Source of the DNA: Shewanella gelidimarina
GTDB taxonomy: Bacteria; Pseudomonadota; Gammaproteobacteria; Enterobacterales; Shewanellaceae
NCBI RefSeq assembly: GCF_023283945.1
Contig: NZ_JAKIKW010000012.1
Location: 1-64,000, forward strand
Direction of reading: 5' to 3'
DNA: 64,000 nt
Shown here: positions 18,011 to 26,860 of the stretch, in pieces
Layout of the letters: every line of letters starts with the position of its first letter
Numbering within the stretch: position 1 is the first letter of the stretch
Notes under the pieces: generated by a model
Databases searched by the model: none
Told to the model about the DNA's origin: nothing
The model's input: the letters and a program-made list of their open reading frames with translations, nothing else
Made by a program: the position numbers and the translations under genes

Positions 18011-18868
18011 ATGTCCTATCAACAAGTAAAAAATCGTATTTCTCGTCAACTTTACCGTTTAACATCTTTTGTTATTCGGGCGTTTATACTCCTTGCCTCT
18101 GCCATGACGGTCGCGATGGCAATGACGAATAACACCATGGATCAGCATCTTGCTAAGCAATCAGAGTCTGCCTTTCATGTCGACTTGGGTGTCGATTCAC
18201 AGTATATAGACCAAGGACGCAATCTACTCGATGAGGGAGGTATTTTCTGGGGGAATGCGCACTGGGACTTGAGTTATCTGGTCCTAGACGCTGGTATTGG
18301 AAGGGCGACACATCAAGACTACACTGAATTAAATATAGGTATGGAATTTGAACTGTTATCAACTGCAATTTTTGACGCTAGCACAGGTATCCAATTCATT
18401 GAAATTTTTGGCGGTGATCGCGAAAGTGATGTTGAACTATTCACGACATTTTCCTATTCAGGAATAGATTGGTTTACGCCAATCATTGAACACACATACT
18501 CACTTGGGGCTAATGGGCATTATGTTGAAATTAGCCTGCAAGGCATGAGTATTGTATTGGCTCGTGGCGTGTCAGTAACACCCTATGTGACCCAAGCCTT
18601 CGATTATGAGTTTGTCGTTGACGGTTATAACGGAGTTAATCATTTTCAAATGGGTATAAATGTGGATTACCCGATTAATCAGCGTGTCTATTTATCTGGA
18701 CACCTGAGCCATATCACACCACAAAAGGGCATTGAGTCTGAACGTAATGCACAAATCAATTCAGCATCCAGTACTGACTCGACAAGCAAATCGGGGGCTG
18801 AAGTGAGCGAGACAAAGGGAGGCAGTAAACAAATGTTTGCTGGGATCTATCTGAGTTGGTACTTCTAA
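18011..18868 (+). CDS. Putative outer-membrane beta-barrel protein
   Basis: The 285-residue protein has an N-terminal signal-like segment (basic stretch, then hydrophobic residues about 20-42). The rest is short alternating strands rich in aromatic and Gly/Asp turns, with a terminal phenylalanine in LSWYF, the usual C-terminal signal for barrel assembly. The mature part starts near FHVDLGVDSQYIDQGRNLL. No named family is recognised. It has a strong AGGAGGA ribosome-binding site. It lies 113 bp after mgtE on the same strand and could be cotranscribed. Confidence 0.6.
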   Translation: MSYQQVKNRISRQLYRLTSFVIRAFILLASAMTVAMAMTNNTMDQHLAKQSESAFHVDLGVDSQYIDQGRNLLDEGGIFWGNAHWDLSYLVLDAGIGRATHQDYTELNIGMEFELLSTAIFDASTGIQFIEIFGGDRESDVELFTTFSYSGIDWFTPIIEHTYSLGANGHYVEISLQGMSIVLARGVSVTPYVTQAFDYEFVVDGYNGVNHFQMGINVDYPINQRVYLSGHLSHITPQKGIESERNAQINSASSTDSTSKSGAEVSETKGGSKQMFAGIYLSWYF

Positions 18869-18980
18869 TGCCTATGAGGTTAATAAACTGACTCATGGTG
18901 TGGTTGTGATACTCACGTATCAAGTCTTCTTTGCCGCAGTGCGGCGGCAGATAAGCGAGTTTTGACGAGTAATACCACGC

Positions 18981-19646
18981 TTAAAAAGCGCCGCAGACGA
19001 TGATCACTGCAACGGAGATAAAGAGCAGGCCGGTAACCAAATTGATGATTGGGCTCGCTTGCTTAACTTTTTGCTGGATCGTCGGTTTTGACAGTACTAA
19101 GGCAATGAATATAAACCAGATCAAAGATAATATTAACATAATAAATACTGCGACAATCTTGGTGAGCAAGTTGATATCTGGTGTGATCAAAGCTGAAAAT
19201 AAGGTAATAAAGAACACCATTGCCTTTGGATTAAGTAAGTTGGTGTACAAACCTTGCAGAAACCCTTGTTTGATGGAAAGTCCATTATGAGCTGCATTGG
19301 TCGTTATTGTGGATCCCAGTTCAATAGCATCCTTTTTAGCCCGCTTAGTTTGAAAGTGTGTTATCGCGCTACGAACGGCACCTATACCCATCCAGCCTAG
19401 ATATGATGCCCCGATGAGTTGGACTGCAATAAATAGCCATTGCGAACTCTTAATGATCACGCTGACACCGGTAAGGCTAAGTAAGCTATGCAGTAAGATA
19501 GCCACTGAGATCCCTATCGCGGCAGCAATGGCAGTGGCGCGACTTTCTTGGCTTGCCATTTTTACGACTAACGCAAAATCGGGTCCAGGACTGGCGAGTG
19601 CGACCGAATGAATGATGGCTAAAGAGAGCAGCAATTGCAGTTCCAT
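18981..19646 (-). CDS. LysE/RhtB-family amino-acid exporter
   Basis: The 221-residue membrane protein has about six helices. Its N-terminus contains SPGPDFALVVK, the hallmark of the LysE/RhtB family. A second typical block is GLYTNLLNPKAMVFFITLFSALI. Such proteins export amino acids or homoserine lactones; the substrate is unknown. It lies 110 bp downstream of an AraC-type regulator gene on the same strand, which is a common pairing. Confidence 0.88.
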   Translation of the reverse strand: MELQLLLSLAIIHSVALASPGPDFALVVKMASQESRATAIAAAIGISVAILLHSLLSLTGVSVIIKSSQWLFIAVQLIGASYLGWMGIGAVRSAITHFQTKRAKKDAIELGSTITTNAAHNGLSIKQGFLQGLYTNLLNPKAMVFFITLFSALITPDINLLTKIVAVFIMLILSLIWFIFIALVLSKPTIQQKVKQASPIINLVTGLLFISVAVIIVCGAF

Positions 19647-19756
19647 AAGAAGGTCCGAATAATAATATTGTCTTCTATGATGGCGGATTGTTGCAGTTAG
19701 GTATTGTAAATTATTGCAGGTTGGACAAAATATTGATGCTGTGAAAGATCCCGTTA

Positions 19757-20581
19757 CTAAAGCACTCGCTTTTGAAAGTGTGATGGCGTGATAAGAAAGG
19801 CACTCTTAAACGCTTTATTGAGATGACTCTGATCGTAAAAACCGACTTGTTGCGCAATGTCTATTATCGGTTTGCCTTTGATTAACGCCTTTTTGGCATA
19901 CTCCAGTCGTATGCGTTTTAAATAGGCGTGTGGGGTCATACCTGTTGCCGCTTTAAATTGACGTAAAAACTGAAACTTACTTAAGCCTGTGGCAACGGCC
20001 AAATCATCGAGTTTAAATTCTCTGTGCAGCTCATCGTGAAACTGACTCTTAATATTACCCAGCTGTTGTTGGGAGAGGGCATGACGAGTAGGCGCGAGAG
20101 TGTGAACAGCCCCAAATCGTTCAAATAGTTCAGTGGTTAAGGCTAATAAATGTGTCTCTATCGAGAGCCTCGTTTGCTGTGTCTGGGGACTGGTGAGTAT
20201 TTTATGTAAATGTGAAAAGGCGAGATGCAGGTCGGGGGCCCAACAAAGAGGCGAGCTGAAAAATTGTTCATTAATGTAAAGCTCATTGGCGATTTGATTG
20301 ACATAATCTACCGGGATAGACATAACATTGGCTTGATAACCTTGTGCCTGGGTACTTTGTCCATTATGTGCTTCGTCGGGGTTTAGGGTTGAAATAAATC
20401 CTTTATCAAGTTGATAGCTGGTTCCTTTATGCTGATATTTTTGTCCACCTTTAGTCACCACGCCTATGTGATAGTCGAGATGAATATGTTGATCGAACTC
20501 AAAGCGCTGAAAGCTGGCTTTACTGAGCTCGATGTCAGGCACTATTGGGTTGTGCCAATATTCAATTTTCTCTTCGATCAT
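19757..20581 (-). CDS. AraC-family transcriptional regulator
   Basis: The 274-residue protein has an N-terminal cupin-like effector domain (HIHLDYHIGVVTKGGQKYQHKG, then LNPDEAHNG) and a C-terminal pair of helix-turn-helices (FKLDDLAVATGLSKFQFLRQFKAATGMTPHAYLKRIRLE and IDIAQQVGFYDQSHLNKAFKSAFLITPSHF). It probably regulates the adjacent LysE exporter gene. The effector is not evident. Confidence 0.88.
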   Translation of the reverse strand: MIEEKIEYWHNPIVPDIELSKASFQRFEFDQHIHLDYHIGVVTKGGQKYQHKGTSYQLDKGFISTLNPDEAHNGQSTQAQGYQANVMSIPVDYVNQIANELYINEQFFSSPLCWAPDLHLAFSHLHKILTSPQTQQTRLSIETHLLALTTELFERFGAVHTLAPTRHALSQQQLGNIKSQFHDELHREFKLDDLAVATGLSKFQFLRQFKAATGMTPHAYLKRIRLEYAKKALIKGKPIIDIAQQVGFYDQSHLNKAFKSAFLITPSHFQKRVL

Positions 20582-20767
20582 TCATTTTCACCATTCGAAG
20601 CGGGATTACGCTGAGTGTTTTCTATTTTAGCGGTTGGTTAATTATATAGGCTAGGAAAAAATTGCAGTAGTAAAATATGTTGCAAGATAACACTGTATTA
20701 ATCAGTATTTTGGCTCATAATACCAAGCTGATTTGCTAAATATCGTCATTTTATTGGAGCACAGCTT

Positions 20768-21598
20768 GTGAAGGGACAGATTCTACGTGAAATGAAGGTT
20801 CAAGCGGCTATTGAGCCAGAGTATGAAGTGCAAAGACGTGTGGCCTTTATCAAACTGAAGCTCAAGGAATCACACTGCAAGAGCCTCGTACTCGGGATCA
20901 GTGGTGGCGTTGACTCCTCGCTTACCGGGCGCTTATGCCAGCTTGCTGTTGATGAACTTAATCAAGACATTGCTCAGAATGATTACCAATTTATTGCCGT
21001 TCGTCTGCCTTACGATGTACAACAGGATGAAGATGAGGCTCAGTTAGCATGTCAATTTATCAATCCGTCTAAACAAGTGACAGTGAATGTTAAACAAGGA
21101 GTCGATGGGGTTCATAGTGAAACCATCAATGCGATTGAATCTGCTGGAATGATACTGCCTGATAGCGCTAAAGTGGATTTTGTAAAAGGCAATGTCAAAG
21201 CCAGAATGCGCATGGTTGCTCAATATGAGATAGCAGGGCTAGTGGCAGGTTTAGTGGTAGGAACTGATCACAGTGCAGAAAATATTACCGGTTTCTATAC
21301 CAAGTGGGGTGATGGAGCATGTGATTTAGCCCCATTATTCGGCTTGAATAAACGTCAAATAAGACAGATGGCTCACTTTTTAGGCGCGCCCGATATTTTG
21401 GTCCATAAGGCGCCGACTGCAGATCTTGAAGAGGGACAGCCTCAATTAGAAGATGAAATAGCACTCGGCCTGACGTATGACCAGATAGATGATTTTCTTG
21501 AAGGCAAAGAGGTTAGTGAGTTCGTCAATAGTAAATTGATTGGTATTTACCGCGCGACGCAGCATAAGCGTGACGCAATCCCGACAATTTACGATTAA
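20768..21598 (+). CDS. nadE: NH3-dependent NAD+ synthetase
   Basis: The 276-residue enzyme is of the ammonia-dependent type. The PP-loop ATP pyrophosphatase motif [16 protein letters not shown] (about residue 45) and the NaAD-binding section [33 protein letters not shown] are intact. It converts deamido-NAD to NAD+, the last step of NAD biosynthesis. The start is GTG; alignment with E. coli NadE supports it. The length matches the family. It is monocistronic with its own terminator. Confidence 0.93.
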   Translation: MKGQILREMKVQAAIEPEYEVQRRVAFIKLKLKESHCKSLVLGISGGVDSSLTGRLCQLAVDELNQDIAQNDYQFIAVRLPYDVQQDEDEAQLACQFINPSKQVTVNVKQGVDGVHSETINAIESAGMILPDSAKVDFVKGNVKARMRMVAQYEIAGLVAGLVVGTDHSAENITGFYTKWGDGACDLAPLFGLNKRQIRQMAHFLGAPDILVHKAPTADLEEGQPQLEDEIALGLTYDQIDDFLEGKEVSEFVNSKLIGIYRATQHKRDAIPTIYD

Positions 21599-21612
21599 CG
21601 GTTAATCACTTA

Positions 21613-21638
21613 AAAAGCGCCTATAGGCGCTTTTTTTT
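21613..21638 (+). terminator. Terminator after nadE
   Basis: AAAGCGCC/GGCGCTTT, an 8-bp stem with a TATA loop, followed by a run of T. It could serve both nadE and the convergent gene at 21675. Confidence 0.8.
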
Positions 21639-21674
21639 GGTCTGCTAAACTTAACGATTATTATGCTACTCGGG

Positions 21675-22139
21675 CTAATCAAGCGGCTGTAATCCGAGTT
21701 CTTGTCTTAATTGATTAATCTGTTTGTTAGGGAATTGCCGATAATCTAAATATGGACAAAGATAAATGGACTGATGTGGGTGTTTCAGTAGGCTGCTACA
21801 TTGAGCGCTGATGGGAATAAATTCCGCTCTATTTATTTGCAGACTCAGTGCGCTTTCCTGGCCACATATAATGTGAACTTTCGATTCGGATTGCAAAGAT
21901 AGGGCGGTAATCGCTATCGACTCTTCTTGTTTTAATAATTGCGTATCACGATAGCGTCGCCAATCTTGGCCATTAACGGTTATCTTTGCCATGATAGTTA
22001 GAATTTTCCGCCAATGGTTACCATTTAATACCATCATGGATTGCGTTGCATTTAAATCCTGGTAACTCCAGTTCTCTGGAAGCTTTGGAGAGGTTGGTAG
22101 ATAAAAGCAAGTTGTCGCCAGTTCTGTTCCGATCATCAT
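21675..22139 (-). CDS. Conserved hypothetical protein
   Basis: The 154-residue soluble protein has no membrane segment and no signal peptide. It contains the aromatic/basic stretch NHWRKILTIMAKI and a C-terminal LYLCPYLDYRQFPN-like region. Similar small proteins occur next to nadE in marine gammaproteobacteria and may belong to DUF6942, but that assignment is from memory and weak. It is divergent from the hydrolase at 22249, with a 109-bp gap. Confidence 0.6.
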   Translation of the reverse strand: MMIGTELATTCFYLPTSPKLPENWSYQDLNATQSMMVLNGNHWRKILTIMAKITVNGQDWRRYRDTQLLKQEESIAITALSLQSESKVHIICGQESALSLQINRAEFIPISAQCSSLLKHPHQSIYLCPYLDYRQFPNKQINQLRQELGLQPLD

Positions 22140-22248
22140 AGTGTCTATTTGTTTCGCGTTAAAAGCAGTGTAAGTTAGTGTTATCGAGTATGCATACTAT
22201 TTCGATTTATTAATGAATACCAACAACTTAAATCAGTGAGTTAATTTG

Positions 22249-23691
22249 ATGATGAAATCCATTATTATTGGTTCAACTAAGCATTTGGCATTTGCACTGT
22301 TTTACTCTTCAGTGGGCACCTGTATCGCCTTGATCGCGGGTGCTGTTTGGTATTTGAATTCACGCCCTGCACTGGATTTATGGCACACCACGGAGCTTGA
22401 GGCGCAATATAGGCAACAACCCAGCATTGCCAATTTTGATGATTACCTGCGTTTGGAAGATAAACTGTTCGCAGAGGTTGAGCGTAAGGTTACCGCTAAA
22501 ACAACGTCTGACTCTTTGTTAGTGGTTAATCGCTATTTACCGGGGAGTTATTCTGATCCTAATAAGTGGCAGCAAAATTGGAATCGAAGCTTTGAGTGGG
22601 AAAATGAGCATGCGCAATATGGCGTGTTGCTACTGCATGGAATGTCAGACTCGCCTTATACAATGCAATATTTTGCAAAGCACTATCAAGAATCGGCTCA
22701 TGTTCTAGGGTTAAGATTACCAGGCCATGGAACACTCCCCTCTGGGCTTACCGATATAAATTGGCAGGACATGGCAGCAGCAGTCTCTATTGCTGTAGAG
22801 CATATGAAACAGGTTCTGCAGGATAAACCGCTGTATGTGGTTGGCTTTTCAACGGGGGCTGCGCTGGCGCTTAATCATGAGTTAGAGAAGTTAAGGCTAG
22901 GGGATGCTGGTGATTTTTCTGGATTGGTCTTTGTCTCACCCGCAATAGGTCTACCACCAGTGGCAGCAGGCGCAAAATGGCAGGCGATACTGGGCCATTT
23001 TTTGGGGTTAGATAAGCTAAGCTGGAACAGTATTCAAACTGAATATGATCCTTTCAAATACAGTTCATTTGCGGTTAATGCTGGGGATGTGGTTTATCAG
23101 CTTGCAAGTCGAAATGTTGAATTATTAAATCAACTTGATAATCAATCGCTTGCTCGGCTTGCGCCCGTACTCACCTTTCAATCTTTGACTGATGACACCG
23201 TTGATACCATGGCGGTACTGCGTGATCTGTATCTGAAGTTGCCGGGCAAAAAACATGAATTGGTGATATTCGATATTAATCGTACTCAAGTTAACTTAAG
23301 CCTAATGCCAACGGATCCTCTGCTCCCTTTCTTTGATTTAGTTGACACGACGGAACTAGATTTCGATTTTACATTAATCGAAAATACTGGGGGGAAAATA
23401 GGAGCGGTACAGGCAAGACATCTCACTAATGGAGCCAATGTAGAAGCTGTTATTCAGCATTGGCCTAAACAGGTTTATTCATTGTCCCATGTTGCCTTAC
23501 CCTTTCCCCAAGACGACGAGCTATATGGTCCATATAAAAAACAGGCTGGCAATAGGATCCAAATCGGTGCAGGAGCTTCAAAAGGAGAACGCGGAGTGCT
23601 TAGCGTTCCTCCAAGTGAGATTCTTCGACAAAAGTGGAATCCATTTTTTGGTTATATGATGGACAAAATGGATAAGGTTATTACTGATTAA
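22249..23691 (+). CDS. Membrane-anchored alpha/beta hydrolase
   Basis: The protein has about 480 residues with an N-terminal hydrophobic anchor (about 12-33). The hydrolase fold is shown by GVLLLHGMSDSPYTMQYFA (oxyanion region), GLRLPGHGTLPSG, and the nucleophile elbow GFSTGAALA (Ser near residue 200). A C-terminal HVALPFP stretch probably holds the catalytic His. It likely acts as an esterase or lipase on the periplasmic face; the substrate is unknown. Two ATG codons follow an in-frame TTG; the first ATG is used. It overlaps the end of the convergent GGDEF gene by 11 bp. Confidence 0.78.
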   Translation: MMKSIIIGSTKHLAFALFYSSVGTCIALIAGAVWYLNSRPALDLWHTTELEAQYRQQPSIANFDDYLRLEDKLFAEVERKVTAKTTSDSLLVVNRYLPGSYSDPNKWQQNWNRSFEWENEHAQYGVLLLHGMSDSPYTMQYFAKHYQESAHVLGLRLPGHGTLPSGLTDINWQDMAAAVSIAVEHMKQVLQDKPLYVVGFSTGAALALNHELEKLRLGDAGDFSGLVFVSPAIGLPPVAAGAKWQAILGHFLGLDKLSWNSIQTEYDPFKYSSFAVNAGDVVYQLASRNVELLNQLDNQSLARLAPVLTFQSLTDDTVDTMAVLRDLYLKLPGKKHELVIFDINRTQVNLSLMPTDPLLPFFDLVDTTELDFDFTLIENTGGKIGAVQARHLTNGANVEAVIQHWPKQVYSLSHVALPFPQDDELYGPYKKQAGNRIQIGAGASKGERGVLSVPPSEILRQKWNPFFGYMMDKMDKVITD

Positions 23692-25915
23692 CATCGTTTT
23701 CAGCTGGGGTTTCTGACAAGGTTGTAAATACCAATTTATTTCGACCGCCATTTTTAGCGCTGTACAAGTTGATATCAGCTTGTTTTATCCAGTCTTCAAG
23801 AGAATCACTGTAAGTGCCATTAGCGATAACGGCTCCAATACTCGTGGTCACATTAAAAGGGGCTGTATTACCAGGGGGAGCAATGATGGTGTCCGCCAGC
23901 TTTTGTTTAAAGTGTTCAAGGTGAGATTCTATTTTCAATGCGTTACACAAAGGCATAATGATGAGGAACTCCTCTCCGCCAAAACGCACGATAATATCCC
24001 CATCCCTTTTAAAGTCATCGTTTAGCAGTTTTGCAACGGTCTTAAGCGTGAGATCGCCACTTAAATGACCATAGGTATCGTTTATATGTTTAAACCTGTC
24101 CAGATCCAATAAGGCAATGGCAATGACTTCATCACTTCTTTGGCAGTTATCTTGGATTATTGAAAATTTATCTTCAGCATAGCGGCGATTATAAAGCCCT
24201 GTGAGTGAGTCTTTTTCTGCAAGTGTCTTTAACTTAATATTAGCCTGCTCTAATTCATATGTTCTTAAGGCTACTTTTTCTTCTAACGCTAATTGGTAGC
24301 CAATGAGCAAGCTCTTGCTTTGCTTAAGACGCATATAGAGTGAGTAGACCTCTTTAGGTGATTCGTCATCAATGCCGTAGTCATGATTATCGTTTTCATT
24401 TGAGGTACTGAACCTATTGGCAATTCTCTCTAATGGCAGCGTCAACCTGGCGCTGATAACCCGAGTAATAAAAAAAGTAATTAACAGTGAAATAACCAGT
24501 ATGGCAAAGGTTGCTAAATACATGTTTTCGACTAACAACACTAAAGGTCTAAAGGGATTAAGCACGTACAGTGTCCATTTATTTTCAAGCTCGAAGGACG
24601 CAAATACATATTCAGGTGCCATGTTGTCTTTATCAATAATATTTAGCATCGGCAAAAGACTTGTATAATTAGCATTGTTTTGTGAATAGCTAAATGCAGA
24701 TAGTGGGTTGATACTCAGCTCCGGCGAAGCAAAAATAACCCGATTGCTACGGTCAACGAGTACCATAGATTGATTTTTGAATTTTTTATTCGTTTTATCT
24801 ATCTCTCTGAACTTGTTTAGATCCAGCGAACCTTCAATAATCCCAATAGGATGGTATGCATTATGAGGAGCATAAAGAGGGGCACTTATTGCCACGATAG
24901 GATCGTTACCAAAACCTCGACCTAAAAAGACCGGTGATATGAAGTTCCGTTGGTTTACAAACGATTCAATAAAGTAATCTCGATCAATAACACTGAGGTT
25001 GGTATCGTTATCGGTGAGATCTTGTAATCGTGAAACAGGACTGGCAGCTTTGATATGTCCTTGTTCGTTGGCAATGAGCATAGTGATAAAGCCTGGGTAC
25101 ATTTGATGCAACTTAGACAGCGATAATTGCTGTTGAGCTAAGGTTGTCTCGCTTAAACTTAACCCGCTTGCGGCATTGTTTAACGCTTGAACATGAGTAT
25201 CGATATAGGCTTGAGCCAAGGTTCCTAACTGCTGCGCTGATTCTTTAATGTTATCGCTTAATAGTGATTGATAACGATTAATAAACTGATTATTAAAAAG
25301 TAGCGCAGCTAAAAGTAGCGCTAAGGAAATGACAAGAGTAAATGCGTAGGTTAACTGCGCATTAAAAGTGCGTCGTTGCTTGTGCTTAGCTTTCGGTTGA
25401 AAATGCCCAAAAGAGGGCGTTAAGATAACAAGTAACGAGCCTATTCCTGCATAGAAAACCCCGTTAATGCCTTGCTTTAGTATGATAAACGGTAGGTGGC
25501 TACTGGGTAAGTTGGTATTGAATATGGCGTACAAATAAAACAGTGGCATCCCAATAACAATCCAAAAAATGATGCTTGCATAGAGCGAGTAGATATCTTT
25601 CCGCCTTGCTAAACCTAGGCATACGGCTTCTATTGGAAACAGTAAATAAACATGCCAACTATCCCACTCCATAAACAGCCCTGACACAGATATCATTGCT
25701 GTATAGAGTGCATACCAAGGGCCGAATAAGATGGCGCAAATAACGTAACTGGCATTACCGAGAATAAGTTGTATATTGGCAAATAGAGGCAATGGGTAGA
25801 GGTTAATAATGAAACCGACTAGCCCTAATATGGATGCAATGAGAAATTTTTTCTGGTTGATATTGTCCAAAAGCGAAACCTTTGATTCGGCTAAGTAAGA
25901 ATACTCTGTAGCCAT
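23681..25915 (-). CDS. Membrane diguanylate cyclase with Cache sensor
   Basis: The 744-residue protein has about six N-terminal membrane helices (residues 25-180), one more at about 193-213, and a periplasmic dCache-like sensor of about 260 residues. The sensor contains DNDTNLSVIDRDYF and an FISPVFLGRG strand. Another helix (about 455-480), a HAMP/coiled-coil linker and a C-terminal GGDEF domain follow. The active site reads RFGGEEF, and DSLTGLYNRRYAE starts the domain, so cyclase activity is likely. With the HD-GYP protein at 3621 it makes two c-di-GMP enzymes in the window. The N-terminal helices plus Cache suggest two sensing modules. Confidence 0.87.
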   Translation of the reverse strand: MATEYSYLAESKVSLLDNINQKKFLIASILGLVGFIINLYPLPLFANIQLILGNASYVICAILFGPWYALYTAMISVSGLFMEWDSWHVYLLFPIEAVCLGLARRKDIYSLYASIIFWIVIGMPLFYLYAIFNTNLPSSHLPFIILKQGINGVFYAGIGSLLVILTPSFGHFQPKAKHKQRRTFNAQLTYAFTLVISLALLLAALLFNNQFINRYQSLLSDNIKESAQQLGTLAQAYIDTHVQALNNAASGLSLSETTLAQQQLSLSKLHQMYPGFITMLIANEQGHIKAASPVSRLQDLTDNDTNLSVIDRDYFIESFVNQRNFISPVFLGRGFGNDPIVAISAPLYAPHNAYHPIGIIEGSLDLNKFREIDKTNKKFKNQSMVLVDRSNRVIFASPELSINPLSAFSYSQNNANYTSLLPMLNIIDKDNMAPEYVFASFELENKWTLYVLNPFRPLVLLVENMYLATFAILVISLLITFFITRVISARLTLPLERIANRFSTSNENDNHDYGIDDESPKEVYSLYMRLKQSKSLLIGYQLALEEKVALRTYELEQANIKLKTLAEKDSLTGLYNRRYAEDKFSIIQDNCQRSDEVIAIALLDLDRFKHINDTYGHLSGDLTLKTVAKLLNDDFKRDGDIIVRFGGEEFLIIMPLCNALKIESHLEHFKQKLADTIIAPPGNTAPFNVTTSIGAVIANGTYSDSLEDWIKQADINLYSAKNGGRNKLVFTTLSETPAENDVNQ

Positions 25916-26204
25916 TTTTTATTATAAGTTACTTGTTACAATCTATTAACTTTTCTCCCTGATAGCAACTGTTAAGGTGCCACTGAACTGGATTTTGGTG
26001 CATTTAGTCATTGTTGATTAAGGTCGTTGTATAAAAAAGTCGCGATTTGAATTTTTGCTGAGTTTTTCCTACCTTATTTAATCTGAGTCACTTACGGACA
26101 TGATCGAGTTCACAACCTTGATATCGAGTCATTTTTTATTCCGCATTTCTTCATCAATAGGGCATTTTTTAATATTCAGTTAATAATAATTCATATGATA
26201 TTAG

Positions 26205-26313
26205 CCATGGACTTCCATGGTCTAAGTCTCTATTAATTAATAGACTTTAGCTGGTGGGGTTTTTGAACGTGCATCTTAAATCGATGGTGGAAAATCGTAT
26301 TTAAGTGCAACTA
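26205..26313 (+). promoter_or_regulatory. Leader with inverted repeats before the cytochrome gene
   Basis: CCATGGA/TCCATGG (26205-26220) is a short palindrome. An imperfect inverted repeat around 26269-26313 (GTGCATCTTAAATCGAT against ATCGTATTTAAGTGCA) ends 21 bp before the ATG. Either could be an operator or mRNA structure. The rest of the 25916-26334 gap is AT-rich, without a gene. Confidence 0.35.
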
Positions 26314-26334
26314 CTCCGTGATTAAGGAACTGTT

Positions 26335-26559
26335 ATGAAATACTTATCTATGTTCGCAGTATTGGTTTTTTCCGCTTCAGCTATGGCTGTTGATTGTACC
26401 GATTGTCACGAAAAAATCGACGTGGCTGCCCACACTGAAATGGAAGCGACAATCAACACTTGTAACGATTGTCATGATATGGCGAGTGCGCATGAGCTTG
26501 ATGCTGAGCTCCACACTGTTGACTTAACAATCAAAGAGTGTGCGGATTGTCACGACTAA
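26335..26559 (+). CDS. Small periplasmic triheme c-type cytochrome
   Basis: The 74-residue precursor has a signal peptide (about 1-18, cut after SAMA). The mature chain of about 56 residues holds three haem-binding CxxCH motifs (CTDCH, CNDCH and CADCH) plus extra His residues that could be axial ligands. That is one haem per roughly 19 residues, similar in density to the c7/c3 class. It likely shuttles electrons in the periplasm. No reductase gene is adjacent; it is monocistronic with a strong terminator. Confidence 0.85.
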   Translation: MKYLSMFAVLVFSASAMAVDCTDCHEKIDVAAHTEMEATINTCNDCHDMASAHELDAELHTVDLTIKECADCHD

Positions 26560-26587
26560 CGACATCGTTAGCTGTTGAACACCCAAT

Positions 26588-26617
26588 AAAAAAGCCAGCT
26601 TTTCAGCTGGCTTTTTT
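26588..26617 (+). terminator. Terminator after the cytochrome gene
   Basis: AAAAAAGCCAGCT (26588-26600) pairs perfectly with AGCTGGCTTTTTT (26605-26617), a 13-bp stem. It ends just before the oppositely oriented tRNA gene and may act in both directions. Confidence 0.88.
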
Positions 26618-26626
26618 ATTGATATT

Positions 26627-26703
26627 TGGTCGGGATAACAGGATTTGAACCTGTGATCTCTTGTCCCCCAGACAAGCGCCCTACCGAACTAGGCCATATC
26701 CCG
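26627..26703 (-). tRNA. tRNA-Pro (GGG anticodon)
   Basis: On the minus strand the 77-nt gene folds as a cloverleaf. The acceptor arms are CGGGATA and TATCCCG, the D arm contains AGTTCGGTA, and the anticodon stem CTTGT/ACAAG encloses a 7-nt loop CTGGGGG with anticodon GGG. The T arm has GGTTCAAATCC. The CCA end is encoded in the DNA (26627-26629). Confidence 0.93.
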
Positions 26704-26860
26704 AATTTTGCGACAGAACAAGTTATAAACTAAGGGGAATTCTGAAGAGCAAGCACTGTATCAAGTCATTATTGTGAGTGCAAGCGCTACATTAAAGTCT
26801 TCGATTTGTTTGGCTAGTTTATACCCAAGTTGTTTGGGGATGTCTTCTTTTTACGTTATT

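Noticed and set aside
26627..26703. tRNA-Pro as the attachment site of an integrated element
   Set aside because: No integrase lies beside it and the flanking genes are ordinary chromosomal ones; the integrase in this window sits next to msbA.
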